Notes: generated from the sequence alone by a model not told the origin. DNA of 64,000 nucleotides from Aliiruegeria haliotis (GCF_003003255.1 NZ_PVTD01000010.1:1-64000), one strand, 5' to 3'; shown: positions 39,656 through 53,463, numbered from the stretch's first letter. Numbers and translations are program-made.

Positions 39656-39692
39656 CTTCAAATCCTTGAAATGGTGCGGGAAGGGAGGAGCC

Positions 39693-39712
39693 GGGCGGCG
39701 ATCAGGCCGCCC
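39693..39712 (-). other. hairpin between rpoB and rpoC
   Basis: A perfect 7-bp stem, GGGCGGC (39693-39699) and GCCGCCC (39706-39712), with a 6-base loop. There is no T-run, so it is not a terminator. It may stabilise or process the mRNA between the two genes. Confidence 0.5.
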
Positions 39713-39730
39713 GATTGGGACGCGAGGCCC

Positions 39731-43867
<4,137 letters not shown>

Positions 43868-44055
43868 GTGGTCTGTCACCTTTCGTCTGTCGCGTTTGCA
43901 CATGCCGTCGGGCATCGGCTGTGCGCCGCTCACGAATGAAGGGGGTCAGGTTCCATTCCCGCCGCCGTCCCACCGGCAGCTCCCGAACCTTTGAACCGCG
44001 CCTTGGAGAAACCCCCGTAAGATCCCTCGCAGAGGGGTCTCTCCAAGACAGGTTC

Positions 44056-44085
44056 GGCTGGAGCCGGTTTTCACCGGCTCCAGCC
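44056..44085 (-). promoter_or_regulatory. strong hairpin (attenuator or processing site) between rplL and rpoB
   Basis: A perfect 12-bp inverted repeat, GGCTGGAGCCGG (44056-44067) and CCGGCTCCAGCC (44074-44085), with a 6-base loop. It stands 24 bases after the rplL stop and has no T-run on the transcribed side. In other bacteria the rplL-rpoB gap holds a partial terminator and an RNase III site that set the ratio of ribosomal protein to polymerase; I infer the same here. Confidence 0.65.
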
Positions 44086-44109
44086 TCACAAATCGTGTCG
44101 TCGCTCGAA

Positions 44110-44490
44110 TTACTTGAGCTCGACTTCGGCGCCAGCTGCTTCCAGCTTGCCCTTGATTTCTTCGGCTTCGTCCTTGGAGCACTGCTCCTTGACGGCCTTG
44201 CCACCAGCTTCAACGAGCTCTTTGGCTTCTTTCAGGCCCAGGCCGGTGATGGCGCGGACTTCCTTGATGACGTTGATCTTCTTGTCGCCAGCGGCTTTGA
44301 GGATCACGTCAAACTCGGTCTTCTCTTCTTCAGCGGCGCCACCGGCGTCGCCAGCAGGACCGGCCATCATGACAGCGCCGCCAGCAGCGGGCTCGATGCC
44401 GTATTCGTCCTTGAGGATGGTTTTCAGTTCCTGGGCTTCCAGGAGGGTCAGGCCAACGATTTGTTCAGCCAGTGCTTTCAGATCAGCCAT
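44110..44490 (-). CDS. rplL: 50S ribosomal protein L7/L12
   Basis: A 126-residue acidic ribosomal stalk protein. The N-terminal dimerisation helix ([20 protein letters not shown]) is followed by the flexible Ala/Gly-rich hinge and the C-terminal domain with [20 protein letters not shown] and [12 protein letters not shown], which recruits translation factors. It forms the stalk with L10, encoded 67 bases upstream. Length is usual. Confidence 0.98.
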   Translation of the reverse strand: MADLKALAEQIVGLTLLEAQELKTILKDEYGIEPAAGGAVMMAGPAGDAGGAAEEEKTEFDVILKAAGDKKINVIKEVRAITGLGLKEAKELVEAGGKAVKEQCSKDEAEEIKGKLEAAGAEVELK

Positions 44491-44556
44491 TGTACTGTTT
44501 CCGTTCTTTCAGATGTGTTCCAACGCGAAGTTCTTGTCTCCACGAAGGTCTCGCGA

Positions 44557-45075
44557 TCAGGCGGCCTCGCCGCGCTCCTCGATGGTGCTGAGAATGCTCG
44601 CGACGTTCGAAGCAGGTGCGCCAATGGCCCCGGCAATGTTGGATGCAGGCGCGCCGATGCAGCCGGCGATGGAAGCAATGAGCTCCTCGCGCGACGGCAT
44701 TTTCGACACAGCCTGGACACCAGCACGGTCCAGGGCGTTCTCACCCATTGCACCACCAAGGATCTGGAACTTGTCGTTTTCCTTGGCGAAGTCCTCGGCC
44801 ACCTTGGCTGCTGCCACGGGGTCCTCGGAAAAGGTCAGAACGGTCATGCCCGTCAGGTAATCGCCGATGCTTTCGCAGGGCTTTCCGTCGAGGGCGATCT
44901 TGGCGAGCCTGTTCTTGGCGACGCGCACGGACGCTTCGGCGCCGCGGGCGCGAGCACGAAGATCCTGCATCTCGGCAACCGTGAGACCTTCGTAGTGGGC
45001 AACCACAACGACGCCAGAGCTTTCAAAGATCTGGCCGAGTTCGTCGACCAATTTCTCTTTCTGGGCTCTATCCAC
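44557..45075 (-). CDS. rplJ: 50S ribosomal protein L10
   Basis: A 172-residue ribosomal protein that anchors the L7/L12 stalk. It starts [20 protein letters not shown] and has [15 protein letters not shown], followed by [14 protein letters not shown]. The C-terminal helix ([20 protein letters not shown]) binds L7/L12 dimers. I chose GTG at 45075: GGAG lies 8 bases upstream and the alternative upstream Met adds 14 codons not found in homologues. L10-L7/L12 normally represses its own mRNA by binding the leader just upstream. Confidence 0.96.
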   Translation of the reverse strand: MDRAQKEKLVDELGQIFESSGVVVVAHYEGLTVAEMQDLRARARGAEASVRVAKNRLAKIALDGKPCESIGDYLTGMTVLTFSEDPVAAAKVAEDFAKENDKFQILGGAMGENALDRAGVQAVSKMPSREELIASIAGCIGAPASNIAGAIGAPASNVASILSTIEERGEAA

Positions 45076-45339
45076 AGTTTTACTCCAAGTATGGGAGGCT
45101 TTCGCCCCCCGGCTCAAGTTTGCCAGCCGAAGCCGGCGTTCAGGTCCGTTTTACGGGGCTGCGCCAATCCGCCCGAGGAAATGCCCCCGGTCAATCTTGT
45201 CGTATCCCGTCTCAGGCAGGAATTATGGCCAACGAGCCACCCACCGTCTTGGACGAAACGCAAATCAGCGCACGACGAATCGCACGCTGACAAGCGAGTG
45301 GTCTAATTAGTTGCTAACGGAACGTTTGCCAAGCCGAAA
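45076..45339 (-). promoter_or_regulatory. rplJ leader region, possible L10 autoregulatory RNA
   Basis: The 264 bases between the upstream gene and rplJ contain no ORF of note. In many bacteria this position carries a folded leader bound by the L10-L7/L12 complex. I can see a run of short complementary segments near 45107-45150 (GCCGGCTTCGGCTGGC on the minus strand) but have not folded it. The usual upstream rplK-rplA pair is absent. Confidence 0.4.
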
Positions 45340-46785
45340 TCACACACGGTTCGTGGAGCGCAGAGGTTGCGGCCGACGGCGGCGCGATCTTGCGAGTCCC
45401 AACAGGCCCATCCCCGCGAGCAGGAAAAAAGCGGTCTGCGGCACTGGTACGGCGGCGACCCGGTGGCTGTGTGCAGGCAGATTTGCCGTCGTCAACACGG
45501 TTTGCTCGGCACCGCCACGCTGTCCGACGCTGTAGGTCTGCCCGCCGACGAAGGTTCCAGCGCCGATGGGGGTCCGCCCGCGCAGATCCGGTAGCGCAAA
45601 AGTGGTCTCGCAATCGCCGCCATAGGCGCAGCCAAGCAGGGAAAACAGCGCGGTGTTGCTGGCGATGGACAGGATTTGCCCGTTTGCGAACGCTGTTCCC
45701 CGTGGCGCGAAGTTCCCTGCAAAAAGTGACACTTCCCCAAGGACGGGCTCACCGCTCCCGAAGATTCCGTCCGTGGGGTACAGACCAACCATGTTGATCA
45801 CCCAGTTCAGCGACAACTCCTCCTGCACCAGTGACACTGGCCTGCCGCCGCCCGTCCCACTGCCGGTTTCCCCGGGGATCCCATGGCTGTGATGCGGCAT
45901 CTCGGCGGTGCTGAGCGACACCTGCGACTGCCCGCGCTCGGTGCCGAGCACCCGGTTTGCGAGCCCCGCCCCACGGCCTGTTCCGACAATCACGCGCCCT
46001 GCGGTGTCGGGGAGGTCGAAATCGGTCCGACAATCGCCGCCATAGGCACACCCGAGCAGGGAAAACAGGGCCTGGTTGGAGTTGATGCTCAAGGTCTGAC
46101 CCTGCGCATTCAGAAAGCTCCGACCGGATGGGGAGTAGACGCCAGCATTGAACTGAATTTCGGCGATTGCGGGATCGAAACCTCCGATCACGTTCGAACC
46201 GGGGGCCGCCAAACTGCTGGAAGGAAAGATCCCGGTGACAGCGATCTCATGATTGATTGCCAACGTCGGCATCTTGACCGAGAAAGGCTGACCGCCGCCA
46301 ACCGATGTGGTTGTTCTGCCCGAAGAAAAGTCATGCGTGTGGGCGGGAAGGTTGGCGTCGAGAAGCGTTCGTTGAACTGCACCGGCAGTCTGGCCCAGGC
46401 GCGTTGCACCTCCCACTCCGACCATCGCTCGCCCGCGCAGATCGGGAAGTCCGAATGTTGCCCGGCCATCGCCGCCATAGGTCGTTCCGAGCACCGAAAA
46501 AAGTGCCTGGTTGCTGGATACATCCAGCAACTGTCCCTCCGCGCGCGGCCCGTAGCCAGGGCCAGAAACTCCGGCATGCCAGCGGACTCGGCCGATTTGC
46601 CCGAACGCCCCGGTGGTCTGAACATAGGGCGTCATGGCAAGCCATGGTTGCATCACGCCAAAGGCCTGTGACTGACCGGCGATGTCAGTATCCACGGTCG
46701 CGGCACCGGAAGGGGCGGCTCCAATCGAGCCCCCGATCACAACCAGTGCGGCAAGTATCCATGAAGAACCCGATTTATGCAGCAT
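45340..46785 (-). CDS. exported protein with three phage tail-collar modules and a C-terminal sorting signal
   Basis: A 481-residue exported protein. A signal peptide (about 1-30, ending GAAPSGAA) precedes three related modules of about 60 residues (near 66-125, 210-270, 353-410). Each has SNxALFSxLGxxYGGDxxTxFxLPDxxGR, the signature of the phage tail Collar domain, and is followed by a His motif (PAHTHD, PHHSHG, PAHSHR). The C terminus is VPVPQ, one hydrophobic helix, then RSRRRR, like PEP-CTERM/VPLPA-CTERM sorting signals. It looks like a surface-anchored or exosortase-type substrate. The ATG at 46785 is preferred: AAGG lies 6 bases upstream. The gene lies between the rplJ leader and a transglycosylase gene, without phage genes around it. 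Confidence 0.82.
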   Translation of the reverse strand: MLHKSGSSWILAALVVIGGSIGAAPSGAATVDTDIAGQSQAFGVMQPWLAMTPYVQTTGAFGQIGRVRWHAGVSGPGYGPRAEGQLLDVSSNQALFSVLGTTYGGDGRATFGLPDLRGRAMVGVGGATRLGQTAGAVQRTLLDANLPAHTHDFSSGRTTTSVGGGQPFSVKMPTLAINHEIAVTGIFPSSSLAAPGSNVIGGFDPAIAEIQFNAGVYSPSGRSFLNAQGQTLSINSNQALFSLLGCAYGGDCRTDFDLPDTAGRVIVGTGRGAGLANRVLGTERGQSQVSLSTAEMPHHSHGIPGETGSGTGGGRPVSLVQEELSLNWVINMVGLYPTDGIFGSGEPVLGEVSLFAGNFAPRGTAFANGQILSIASNTALFSLLGCAYGGDCETTFALPDLRGRTPIGAGTFVGGQTYSVGQRGGAEQTVLTTANLPAHSHRVAAVPVPQTAFFLLAGMGLLGLARSRRRRPQPLRSTNRV

Positions 46786-47025
46786 ATCCAACCTTTTAAA
46801 AATGTCTGCTCTTCGCTAGCACGGTTTGTGCGCCATTGCACCAGGAGAGTCGCGCAGTCTCAGGATTGTCGTTCCGGGCAATTGCCCGCCGCAATCAAAG
46901 CAGGGTGTACGCTCCTTGATCCGAGGTCGGCGATCCGTCCCGCCGCCTTGCCCCATCGCCGGAACCGGACGGCATTCGCGCAGGCGGCCGGAGATTGCGA
47001 AGAATACGGGATATCGGCCGGACCG

Positions 47026-48264
47026 TCAGCGGAGCCGCTTCAGAAGCGCCAGCGATGGCTGCCCCGTGACCGGCAGGCCAACGCTCTTCTGATAGGCGGA
47101 GATCGCGGCCTCCGTTCCTGACCCGATCACGCCATCGGGTGTGCCCGCGTCAAACCCATTGGCGTTGAGCCTGCGCTGAAGCTCCTTGCGATCATCGATG
47201 GTCATGCCCTGCGCATCCGGCGGGAAGCCGGCCTGAATCGGGGGCTTGCCGGCGATGCGATCGGCCAGATGCCCAACACCCAGCGCATAGCTCTCCGCGT
47301 TGTTGTAGCGCAGGATCACGCTGAAATTCTTGTAGACGATGAAGGCCGGTCCACGCGTGCCTTGCGGGATCAGGATCGACGAGGATCCGTGGTTCGGCAC
47401 AGGCCGCCCGTTTGTGTCCGCAACGCCCATCGCGGCCCAGCTCGCCGCGCTTCGGGAGTTGCCGCGGCCGGCGAGCCCGGTGCTGAACCCGGACGGCAGG
47501 CGCACCTCCATACCCCAGGGCTGGCCACGCACCCACCCGTTGCGTTGCAGGTACGCAGCCGTGGAAGCCAGCGCGTCCGACGGATCGGAGGACCAGATAT
47601 CCCGCCGCCCGTCGCCCGTGAAGTCCACGGCGAAGGCCTGGAAGGAGGTCGGGATGAACTGGGTGTGTCCCATCGCGCCGGCCCAGCTGCCGACCATCCG
47701 CTCCGGTGTGATATCCCCGCGCTGCAGGATGCGGAGCGCGGCCAGAAGCTGCTTTTCCATGAATGCGCCGCGACGGCCGTCATAGGCCAGCGTGCTCAGC
47801 GCCGAGACGATTGGGATATCCCCCATCCGGGTGCCGTACTTGCTCTCAAGTCCCCAGATTGCGGTCACGATCTCCTTGTCGACCCCGTAGCGGCCCTCGA
47901 TCGCGGACAAGGTGGAATTGTACTTGCGCAGCGCCGACTTTCCCATGCTGACCCGCTCGTCGGAGGCCGCGATCGCCAGGTAATCCTCCAGGGTCCGCTT
48001 GAACTCCGTCTGGTTGCGGTCCCGCTCGATCACACCAGGGAGGTAACCCACATCGCGGAATGCCCGATCGATGGTGGCTTGCGAGATACCGCTGGCCGCC
48101 GCGCGGCCCTTGAAACTGGCCACCCAGGCATCGAAAGCAGGGTTCGGAACCGCCTTCATCCTGGTCGCGGTGGCCTGCGCATTCGCACCGCCGCCGCCAC
48201 CGGAACAGGCCGTCAGACCAGTTGCCGCCAAGCCCGCCACGAAAATCCGCCGGTTTACCTGCAT
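47026..48264 (-). CDS. lipoprotein lytic murein transglycosylase, MltB family
   Basis: A 412-residue protein. The lipoprotein signal ends LTAC (Cys20) and is followed by a Gly-rich linker. The catalytic domain has IWGLESKYGTRMGD with the catalytic Glu and GAMGHTQFIPTSFQAFAVDF as the active-site loop. The C-terminal domain (about 340-412) is a peptidoglycan-binding repeat with DRKELQRRLNANGFDAGTPD. It would cleave peptidoglycan at the inner face of the outer membrane. It is a distant paralogue of the protein encoded at 24299-25480. There is a 240-base gap before the collar gene with no other gene. Confidence 0.9.
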   Translation of the reverse strand: MQVNRRIFVAGLAATGLTACSGGGGGANAQATATRMKAVPNPAFDAWVASFKGRAAASGISQATIDRAFRDVGYLPGVIERDRNQTEFKRTLEDYLAIAASDERVSMGKSALRKYNSTLSAIEGRYGVDKEIVTAIWGLESKYGTRMGDIPIVSALSTLAYDGRRGAFMEKQLLAALRILQRGDITPERMVGSWAGAMGHTQFIPTSFQAFAVDFTGDGRRDIWSSDPSDALASTAAYLQRNGWVRGQPWGMEVRLPSGFSTGLAGRGNSRSAASWAAMGVADTNGRPVPNHGSSSILIPQGTRGPAFIVYKNFSVILRYNNAESYALGVGHLADRIAGKPPIQAGFPPDAQGMTIDDRKELQRRLNANGFDAGTPDGVIGSGTEAAISAYQKSVGLPVTGQPSLALLKRLR

Positions 48265-48352
48265 GTCGAAATCCCTGCGCTCGTTATGCCTGTCCCCTGC
48301 ATAGCGGAGGCCCCGGAAAGCTCAAAGCACTACAGCACTCCGGGGCGCGGTT

Positions 48353-49018
48353 TCATGCCGGCAACGGCTCGATCAGGTCGGGGCCCGCGGCTCGGTTCGA
48401 ATTAACCGCCGGATCGACCCGGTGCCAGGCCAGCGCACCGGGCTGCGCTGGCACCATCAGGCGCGCGGCCCCCTTGCCTGCCTCTCCCAGCCAGAGGGAC
48501 CAATCATCGGGTGCAAGGATAACCGGCATGCGGTGGTGGATTTCCTCCAGGCCATTGCCTGCCTCGCAGGTGACGATCGCCACGGTGGTGACCGTTTCGC
48601 CATCGCGTTCCCAATCCTGCCACAGCCCCCCCATCACCACGGGAAGCCCCTCGGAGCCGTGAATGAACCACGGGAGCTTCTTGCCGTCCGTGGTGCGGGT
48701 CCACTCATAGTAGCCATCTGCGGCCACCAGACACCGTCGCCGACGGATCGCGGCACGGAACGCGGGCTTTTCCGCCACGGTTTCGGCGCGGGCATTGATC
48801 AGGAGAGGGCCGTCGTTCGGTGCCTTGTACCAATGGGGAATGAACCCCCACCGCATGGCGCGCAAGCGCCGGGTGCCGTCCTCCGACACCGCAACCGAAA
48901 GGGGGGTCGTCGGGCACACGTTGTAGCGCGCGCCCGCCGGCAGGTCATTCGACGGCACTGCATCGAACAACCGTGCCATCGCATCGACCGGCATCGTGTT
49001 CACAAGCCGTCCACACAT
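48353..49018 (-). CDS. SOS response-associated peptidase (SRAP/HMCES/YedK)
   Basis: A 221-residue SRAP protein. It starts MCGRLVNT, so Cys2 becomes the N-terminal catalytic residue that links to abasic sites in single-stranded DNA. The other conserved residues are Asn and Arg in NARAET, Glu in DGYYEWTR and His in HHRMPVIL. These proteins shield abasic sites from cleavage during replication. The GTG/ATG choice is fixed by the required MCGR start. It stands alone between the lipoprotein transglycosylase and the polyamine-binding protein gene. I see no SOS box in front of it. Confidence 0.93.
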   Translation of the reverse strand: MCGRLVNTMPVDAMARLFDAVPSNDLPAGARYNVCPTTPLSVAVSEDGTRRLRAMRWGFIPHWYKAPNDGPLLINARAETVAEKPAFRAAIRRRRCLVAADGYYEWTRTTDGKKLPWFIHGSEGLPVVMGGLWQDWERDGETVTTVAIVTCEAGNGLEEIHHRMPVILAPDDWSLWLGEAGKGAARLMVPAQPGALAWHRVDPAVNSNRAAGPDLIEPLPA

Positions 49019-49123
49019 CCAGCAACCTTACATAAGGCAGGACCGGAACGGCAACCGCTCCGACGCGTGCATCACCGCCTTTCACCAAAGGCCTGTTCAG
49101 TTGCCGTGGCTTCCCAGGTGCAC

Positions 49124-50209
49124 TCAGGTCCCGGACTTCACCCGCGTCCAAAGTCGTGTCGCCAACCGCTGGGTCTTGTTGTCCCAGCCGTTGAACACCC
49201 AAAGCGTGTTCATCGTTTCTTCCGGCGGATAGATCGCCGGGTCGCCGATGACATCCTCCTCCAGAAACTCCTGCGCCGGAAGGTTGCCGTTGGCATAGTA
49301 GACGTAGTTGGACACCGCCGCGATGTTCTCCGGCTCCAGCATGAAGTTCAGAAATTTGTGCGCGCCTTCCGGGTTCGGTGCATCCGCCGGAATCGCCATC
49401 TGGTCGAACCACATCGCGGAGCCTTCCCTGAAAGCATGGTACGCGATCTCGACGCCATTTCCGGCCTCCTCTGCACGGTCACGCGCCTGCAATACGTCCC
49501 CCGACCAGCCGACAGCGACACAGATGTCACCATTGGCGAGCGCCGTGATGTACTCGGAGCTATGGAACTTGCGCACATGAGGTCGAACCGCCGACAGGAC
49601 GGACTCGGCCTTCTCCAGCGCCGCCTTGTCGCGACTGTTGGGATCTTCGCCGGCATAGTTCAGTGCTGCCGGGATCATCTCCACCGGCGCATCGAGAAAA
49701 TACACGCCGCACGCGGCCAGCTTCTCCATATTGACTGGATCGAAGATCAGCGCCAGGGAGTTCACAGGAGCATCCTCGCCAAGCGCGGCCTTCACTTTCT
49801 CCACGTTGATTCCAACGCCGGTGGTGCCCCACTGGTAATTGATGGAATAGGCGTTCTCGGGGTCGAACTGCGCCGTGCGGGACGTGATAACGCCCCACTG
49901 GTTTTCGGCGTTGGGCAATTGAGACTGGTCGAGCGGCATGAACGCTCCGGCCTGGACCTGACGGCGCAGGAAGCTGTCGGACGGCACCACGACATCGTAT
50001 CCCGACCTGCCGGCCAGCAACTTCGCCTCCAGCACCTCGTTGGAGTCGAATACGTCGTAAATGACCTTGATCCCTGTTTCGGTCTCGAACTTCTCCAAGA
50101 GCGTGTCGTCGATGTAGTCAGACCAGTTGAAGACGTGAATCTCCTCGGCCATCGCGGGCACGGTCAGAAACACCAGAGTCGTGGTCAGAATCAGGGAACG
50201 GGAGTGCAT
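49124..50209 (-). CDS. periplasmic polyamine-binding protein (PotD/PotF family)
   Basis: A 361-residue solute-binding protein of a spermidine/putrescine ABC importer. A signal peptide (MHSRSLILTTTLVFLTVPAMA) is cleaved before EEIHVFNWSDYIDDTLLEKF, the typical start of the mature protein. The ligand-binding acidic and aromatic positions (WSDYID, GWSGD, WFDQMAIP) are in the expected places. The ATG at 50209 has AGGAGG 7 bases upstream; codons before it are not used. No permease or ATPase gene is adjacent, so the partners lie elsewhere. Confidence 0.9.
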   Translation of the reverse strand: MHSRSLILTTTLVFLTVPAMAEEIHVFNWSDYIDDTLLEKFETETGIKVIYDVFDSNEVLEAKLLAGRSGYDVVVPSDSFLRRQVQAGAFMPLDQSQLPNAENQWGVITSRTAQFDPENAYSINYQWGTTGVGINVEKVKAALGEDAPVNSLALIFDPVNMEKLAACGVYFLDAPVEMIPAALNYAGEDPNSRDKAALEKAESVLSAVRPHVRKFHSSEYITALANGDICVAVGWSGDVLQARDRAEEAGNGVEIAYHAFREGSAMWFDQMAIPADAPNPEGAHKFLNFMLEPENIAAVSNYVYYANGNLPAQEFLEEDVIGDPAIYPPEETMNTLWVFNGWDNKTQRLATRLWTRVKSGT

Positions 50210-50301
50210 GGCGATTCCTCCTGTGCGGGTCATGCCGTATGGGCGAGCCATTGCGCCCGGAGGGACACAAACGCAAGTCACGAATTTCCGGGTCGCCACC
50301 G

Positions 50302-50334
50302 CCAAAAGAAAGACCCCGGCGAGAATCGCCGGGG
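50302..50334 (-). terminator. intrinsic terminator of the 5'-nucleotidase gene
   Basis: A perfect 9-bp stem, CCCCGGCGA (50314-50322) and TCGCCGGGG (50326-50334), with a GAA loop. On the minus strand a T-rich TCTTTCTTTT follows. It lies 20 bases after the stop. Confidence 0.85.
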
Positions 50335-50354
50335 CCGTTTTCCTGCAGAGAGCA

Positions 50355-51929
50355 TTACCGGGTTGCGATACGTCCGTCGGTATAGGGCTCGTACGGGCCG
50401 GCTTCGGCGAGGTATTCCGCCGTCACATCCGCGAGATCCGGTCCGAAGTCGTAGGCGTTCTCGGCATCGACGAACATCCCGTAGCCGTCACCGCCGCCAC
50501 GTACGAAGTTGTTGGACACGAGCGAGTAGGTCGCAGCCGGATCAATCGGAACCCAACCGTCGCCATCGGCAACCATCACTTCGACGATACGTCCTTCGTT
50601 GGGCGCGACCGACGGATCCCAAGTGAACTTCAGGCCTGCGACCTGCGGGAAGCGGCCCTTGACCTCTTCGACCTGGCTCACGCCGTTCTCAAGCGCGTCG
50701 ATCACCACCTGTCCGGAAACCTGGAAGGTCGAGAGCGTGTTCTGGAACGGCAGGACGGTCAGGACTTCGCCCATCGTCACCTCGCCAGCATCGATGGATG
50801 CGCGCAGGCCACCGGAGTTCGCGATGGCAATGGTCACGCCTTGATCCTTCACACGGTCCAGCATGGCGTCGGCCACCAGGTTGCCCATGGCGCATTCCTG
50901 AACCCGGCAAACTGCCCGGTCGCCCTCGATGGAGGCGGCTGCCTCGGCCACGACCTTGTTGCGAATCTCGTCGAGAGGTTTGGCCAGCTCGGCAATCCTC
51001 GCCACGACCTCCGGGTTCTCCGAAACCGAAGCATCCATGATCAACGGCTCACCCACCGCTTCCTTGATTGCACCGTCGTCATCGAAGGTGACGTTCAACT
51101 CACCCAGGAACTTGCCGTAGGCATAAGCCTGCACAATGGCCGTGTCGCCGACCATTGTAGGGTAAGGGCCCTTTGCCTTCTCGGATTCGTTCGACAGGTA
51201 GGTGTTCGAATGCCCGCCCACGATCACGTCCACGCCGGTTGTGTTCTCGGCCACCTGCTGGTCCACGACATAGCCCGAATGGCTCAGGACGATGATCTTG
51301 TTCACGCCCATTTCGGTCAGCTTGTCGACCTCCCCCTGCACCGCCTCGGACGGATCGGTGAAGGTAATGTTGGGGCCGGGGCTGGCCAGTTCGGGTGTAT
51401 CCACCGGCGTCAGGCCGATCAGTCCGATCTTTTCGCCGCCGCGCTCGATCACGGTGGATTTCATGAGCGTATCGGCAAGCAACGGCTCGGCGGAAACATC
51501 TGCGTTCGACATCAGCACCGGGAAGTCGACCGCATCCATGAAGCCGCGCAAAACCTCGGGCCCATCGTCGAACTCGTGGTTGCCCACGGTCATCGCGTCA
51601 TATCCGAGCTGGTTCATGAACTCGGCCGCGACCTTGCCCTTGTAGTAGGTGTAGAACAGCGTGCCCTGGAACTGGTCGCCGCCGTCGAACAGCACCGAAT
51701 TGTTCGTTCTGGCGCGCGCTTCCTCGACGGCCGTGACAAGGCGCGCGGTGCCGCCGAAACACTTGCCTTCGGCGTTGTCTTCCATCGAGCACCCGGAATC
51801 GTACTTGGAGATCGGTTCGAAGCGCGAGTGGAAGTCATTGGTGTGAAGGATTGTCAGGCTGTAGTCGGCCAGGGCCGCGCCGGACGAAATCGCCACGATT
51901 GCAGCAGAGGTGAACAGGCGAGCGAGCAT
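50355..51929 (-). CDS. periplasmic 5'-nucleotidase (UshA family)
   Basis: A 524-residue metallophosphatase. A signal peptide (MLARLFTSAAIVAISSGAALA) precedes the calcineurin-like domain with ILHTNDFHSR, GGDQFQGTLF, GNHEFDDG and the paired VGGHSN. The C-terminal 5'-nucleotidase domain carries ANSGGLRASIDAGEVTMG, which binds the nucleotide base, and NNFVRGGGDGY near the end. It would hydrolyse extracellular nucleotides to nucleosides and phosphate. The ATG at 51929 has GGGAG 6 bases upstream. It is a single gene with its own terminator. Confidence 0.93.
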   Translation of the reverse strand: MLARLFTSAAIVAISSGAALADYSLTILHTNDFHSRFEPISKYDSGCSMEDNAEGKCFGGTARLVTAVEEARARTNNSVLFDGGDQFQGTLFYTYYKGKVAAEFMNQLGYDAMTVGNHEFDDGPEVLRGFMDAVDFPVLMSNADVSAEPLLADTLMKSTVIERGGEKIGLIGLTPVDTPELASPGPNITFTDPSEAVQGEVDKLTEMGVNKIIVLSHSGYVVDQQVAENTTGVDVIVGGHSNTYLSNESEKAKGPYPTMVGDTAIVQAYAYGKFLGELNVTFDDDGAIKEAVGEPLIMDASVSENPEVVARIAELAKPLDEIRNKVVAEAAASIEGDRAVCRVQECAMGNLVADAMLDRVKDQGVTIAIANSGGLRASIDAGEVTMGEVLTVLPFQNTLSTFQVSGQVVIDALENGVSQVEEVKGRFPQVAGLKFTWDPSVAPNEGRIVEVMVADGDGWVPIDPAATYSLVSNNFVRGGGDGYGMFVDAENAYDFGPDLADVTAEYLAEAGPYEPYTDGRIATR

Positions 51930-52077
51930 CTTTATCTCCCGGAATTCATTTTTTCTGCGAACACATTGTCCGCGAACGTGCTTCAGGTCAAACCCCTCGA
52001 AAGGGGCGATTGACGGACAGGTGACCACCGCGCGACCATTGCTTGACCGCGGGGACGGTTCCGGGCACATCGCAGGC

Positions 52078-52416
52078 ATGCTTATTTTCAAGATCCTCCG
52101 CCGCTCCGAGTGGCAGGCGTTTCGCGCGGCCGGGCAGACGTCCGGCGCTCCGGTCGACCTTGCCGATGGGTTCATCCATTTCTCGACCGCCGCCCAGGTT
52201 GCCGAAACGGCCGCGAAGCACTTCGCCGGTGAAAGCGATCTGGTGCTGGTCGCCTTTGATCCCGACGCCCTGGGCGCGGCGCTGAAGTGGGAGCCTTCGC
52301 GCGGCGGCGCGCTGTTTCCCCACCTTTACCGGGATCTGCAACTGAGCGAGGTCGTCTGGGACAAGTCCCTGCCGCTCGGTGCCACTGGCCACATCTTCCC
52401 GGAGGGCGTGGTGTGA
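52078..52416 (+). CDS. DUF952 family protein
   Basis: A 112-residue protein of the DUF952 family. It has [20 protein letters not shown], then [25 protein letters not shown] and the C-terminal FPHLYRDL. Family members have an ADP-ribosyltransferase-like fold but no proven activity. The gene always tends to sit beside pyrD in Rhodobacterales, as here: its TGA overlaps the pyrD GTG (GTGA). Any link with pyrimidine synthesis is inference from that order. No clear binding site precedes the ATG. Confidence 0.85.
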   Translation: MLIFKILRRSEWQAFRAAGQTSGAPVDLADGFIHFSTAAQVAETAAKHFAGESDLVLVAFDPDALGAALKWEPSRGGALFPHLYRDLQLSEVVWDKSLPLGATGHIFPEGVV

Positions 52417-53459
52417 GCTGGCTGGAGCAACTGGGCATGGCGGCTTTCCGGCAAATGGACGCCGAGGCCGCACATGGGCTGGCACTGAAGGCACTCAATT
52501 CCGGCCTGACCCGACTTCCGGGACAGATCTCGTCGCCACGGTTGCGGACAACGCTTGCCGGATTTTCGCTTCCCAATCCGGTTGGATTGGCGGCCGGAAT
52601 GGACAAGAACGCCGTCGCGCTTCATGCCCTGTCGCGCAGCGGCTTCGGGTTTCTCGAGGTCGGGGCCACGACCCCGCGCCCGCAGCCGGGCAATCCGAAA
52701 CCGCGTCTTTTCCGCCTCAGGGAGGACCGCGCCGCGATCAATCGCTTCGGGTTCAACAACGAGGGCATGGAGGCCATGGCCACGCGCCTGTCCACGCGCC
52801 CGGCCGATGCCGTGATCGGCCTGAACCTCGGCGCGAACAAAGACAGCGTCGACCGGTCCGCCGACTTTGCAACCGTGCTTGGCAGTTGCGGGCCGATGCT
52901 CGATTTCGCGACCGTCAACGTGTCTTCTCCCAATACCGAGAACCTTCGCGATCTTCAGGGCAAAGCAGCATTGGAGGCGCTCCTGTGCGGCGTGCTGGAC
53001 GTGCGTGGCGGATTGGAACGCCGCATTCCGATCTTCCTGAAGATAGCCCCGGACCTCGATGAGGGAGAGGTTGCCGACATCGCGGCCGTTGCGGCGAAGG
53101 TTCAGATAGACGGCATCATCGCCACGAACACGACGCTAGACCGTGTTGGCCTCAGAAGCGCCAACGCACGGGAAGCCGGCGGGCTGTCCGGCGCACCGCT
53201 CTTCGAGAAGTCCACGGCCGTGCTGGCGAGACTGGCCCGTGAGACCGGCGGTGCGATCCCGCTGGTCGGCGTTGGCGGCGTCGCATCAGGCGAACAGGCC
53301 TATGCCAAGATCCGGGCCGGTGCCTCTGCGGTGCAGATCTACACCGCGCTGGTCTATGGCGGCATCAGCCTGGTGGAGACCATCGTACGGGATCTGGACA
53401 GGCTGCTCGAACGCGACGGGTTCGGCTCCGTCAAGGATGCTGTCGGGGCCGATCTCTGA
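52413..53459 (+). CDS. pyrD: dihydroorotate dehydrogenase (quinone)
   Basis: A 348-residue class 2 enzyme that oxidises dihydroorotate to orotate with the membrane quinone pool. The N-terminal helices for membrane contact ([20 protein letters not shown]) are present. The FMN and substrate core has [36 protein letters not shown], and the catalytic Ser in [11 protein letters not shown], then [20 protein letters not shown]. The start is GTG at 52413, overlapping the DUF952 stop, with GGAGGG 6 bases upstream. It converges on the MATE gene. Confidence 0.97.
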   Translation: MSWLEQLGMAAFRQMDAEAAHGLALKALNSGLTRLPGQISSPRLRTTLAGFSLPNPVGLAAGMDKNAVALHALSRSGFGFLEVGATTPRPQPGNPKPRLFRLREDRAAINRFGFNNEGMEAMATRLSTRPADAVIGLNLGANKDSVDRSADFATVLGSCGPMLDFATVNVSSPNTENLRDLQGKAALEALLCGVLDVRGGLERRIPIFLKIAPDLDEGEVADIAAVAAKVQIDGIIATNTTLDRVGLRSANAREAGGLSGAPLFEKSTAVLARLARETGGAIPLVGVGGVASGEQAYAKIRAGASAVQIYTALVYGGISLVETIVRDLDRLLERDGFGSVKDAVGADL

Positions 53460-53463
53460 CCGC

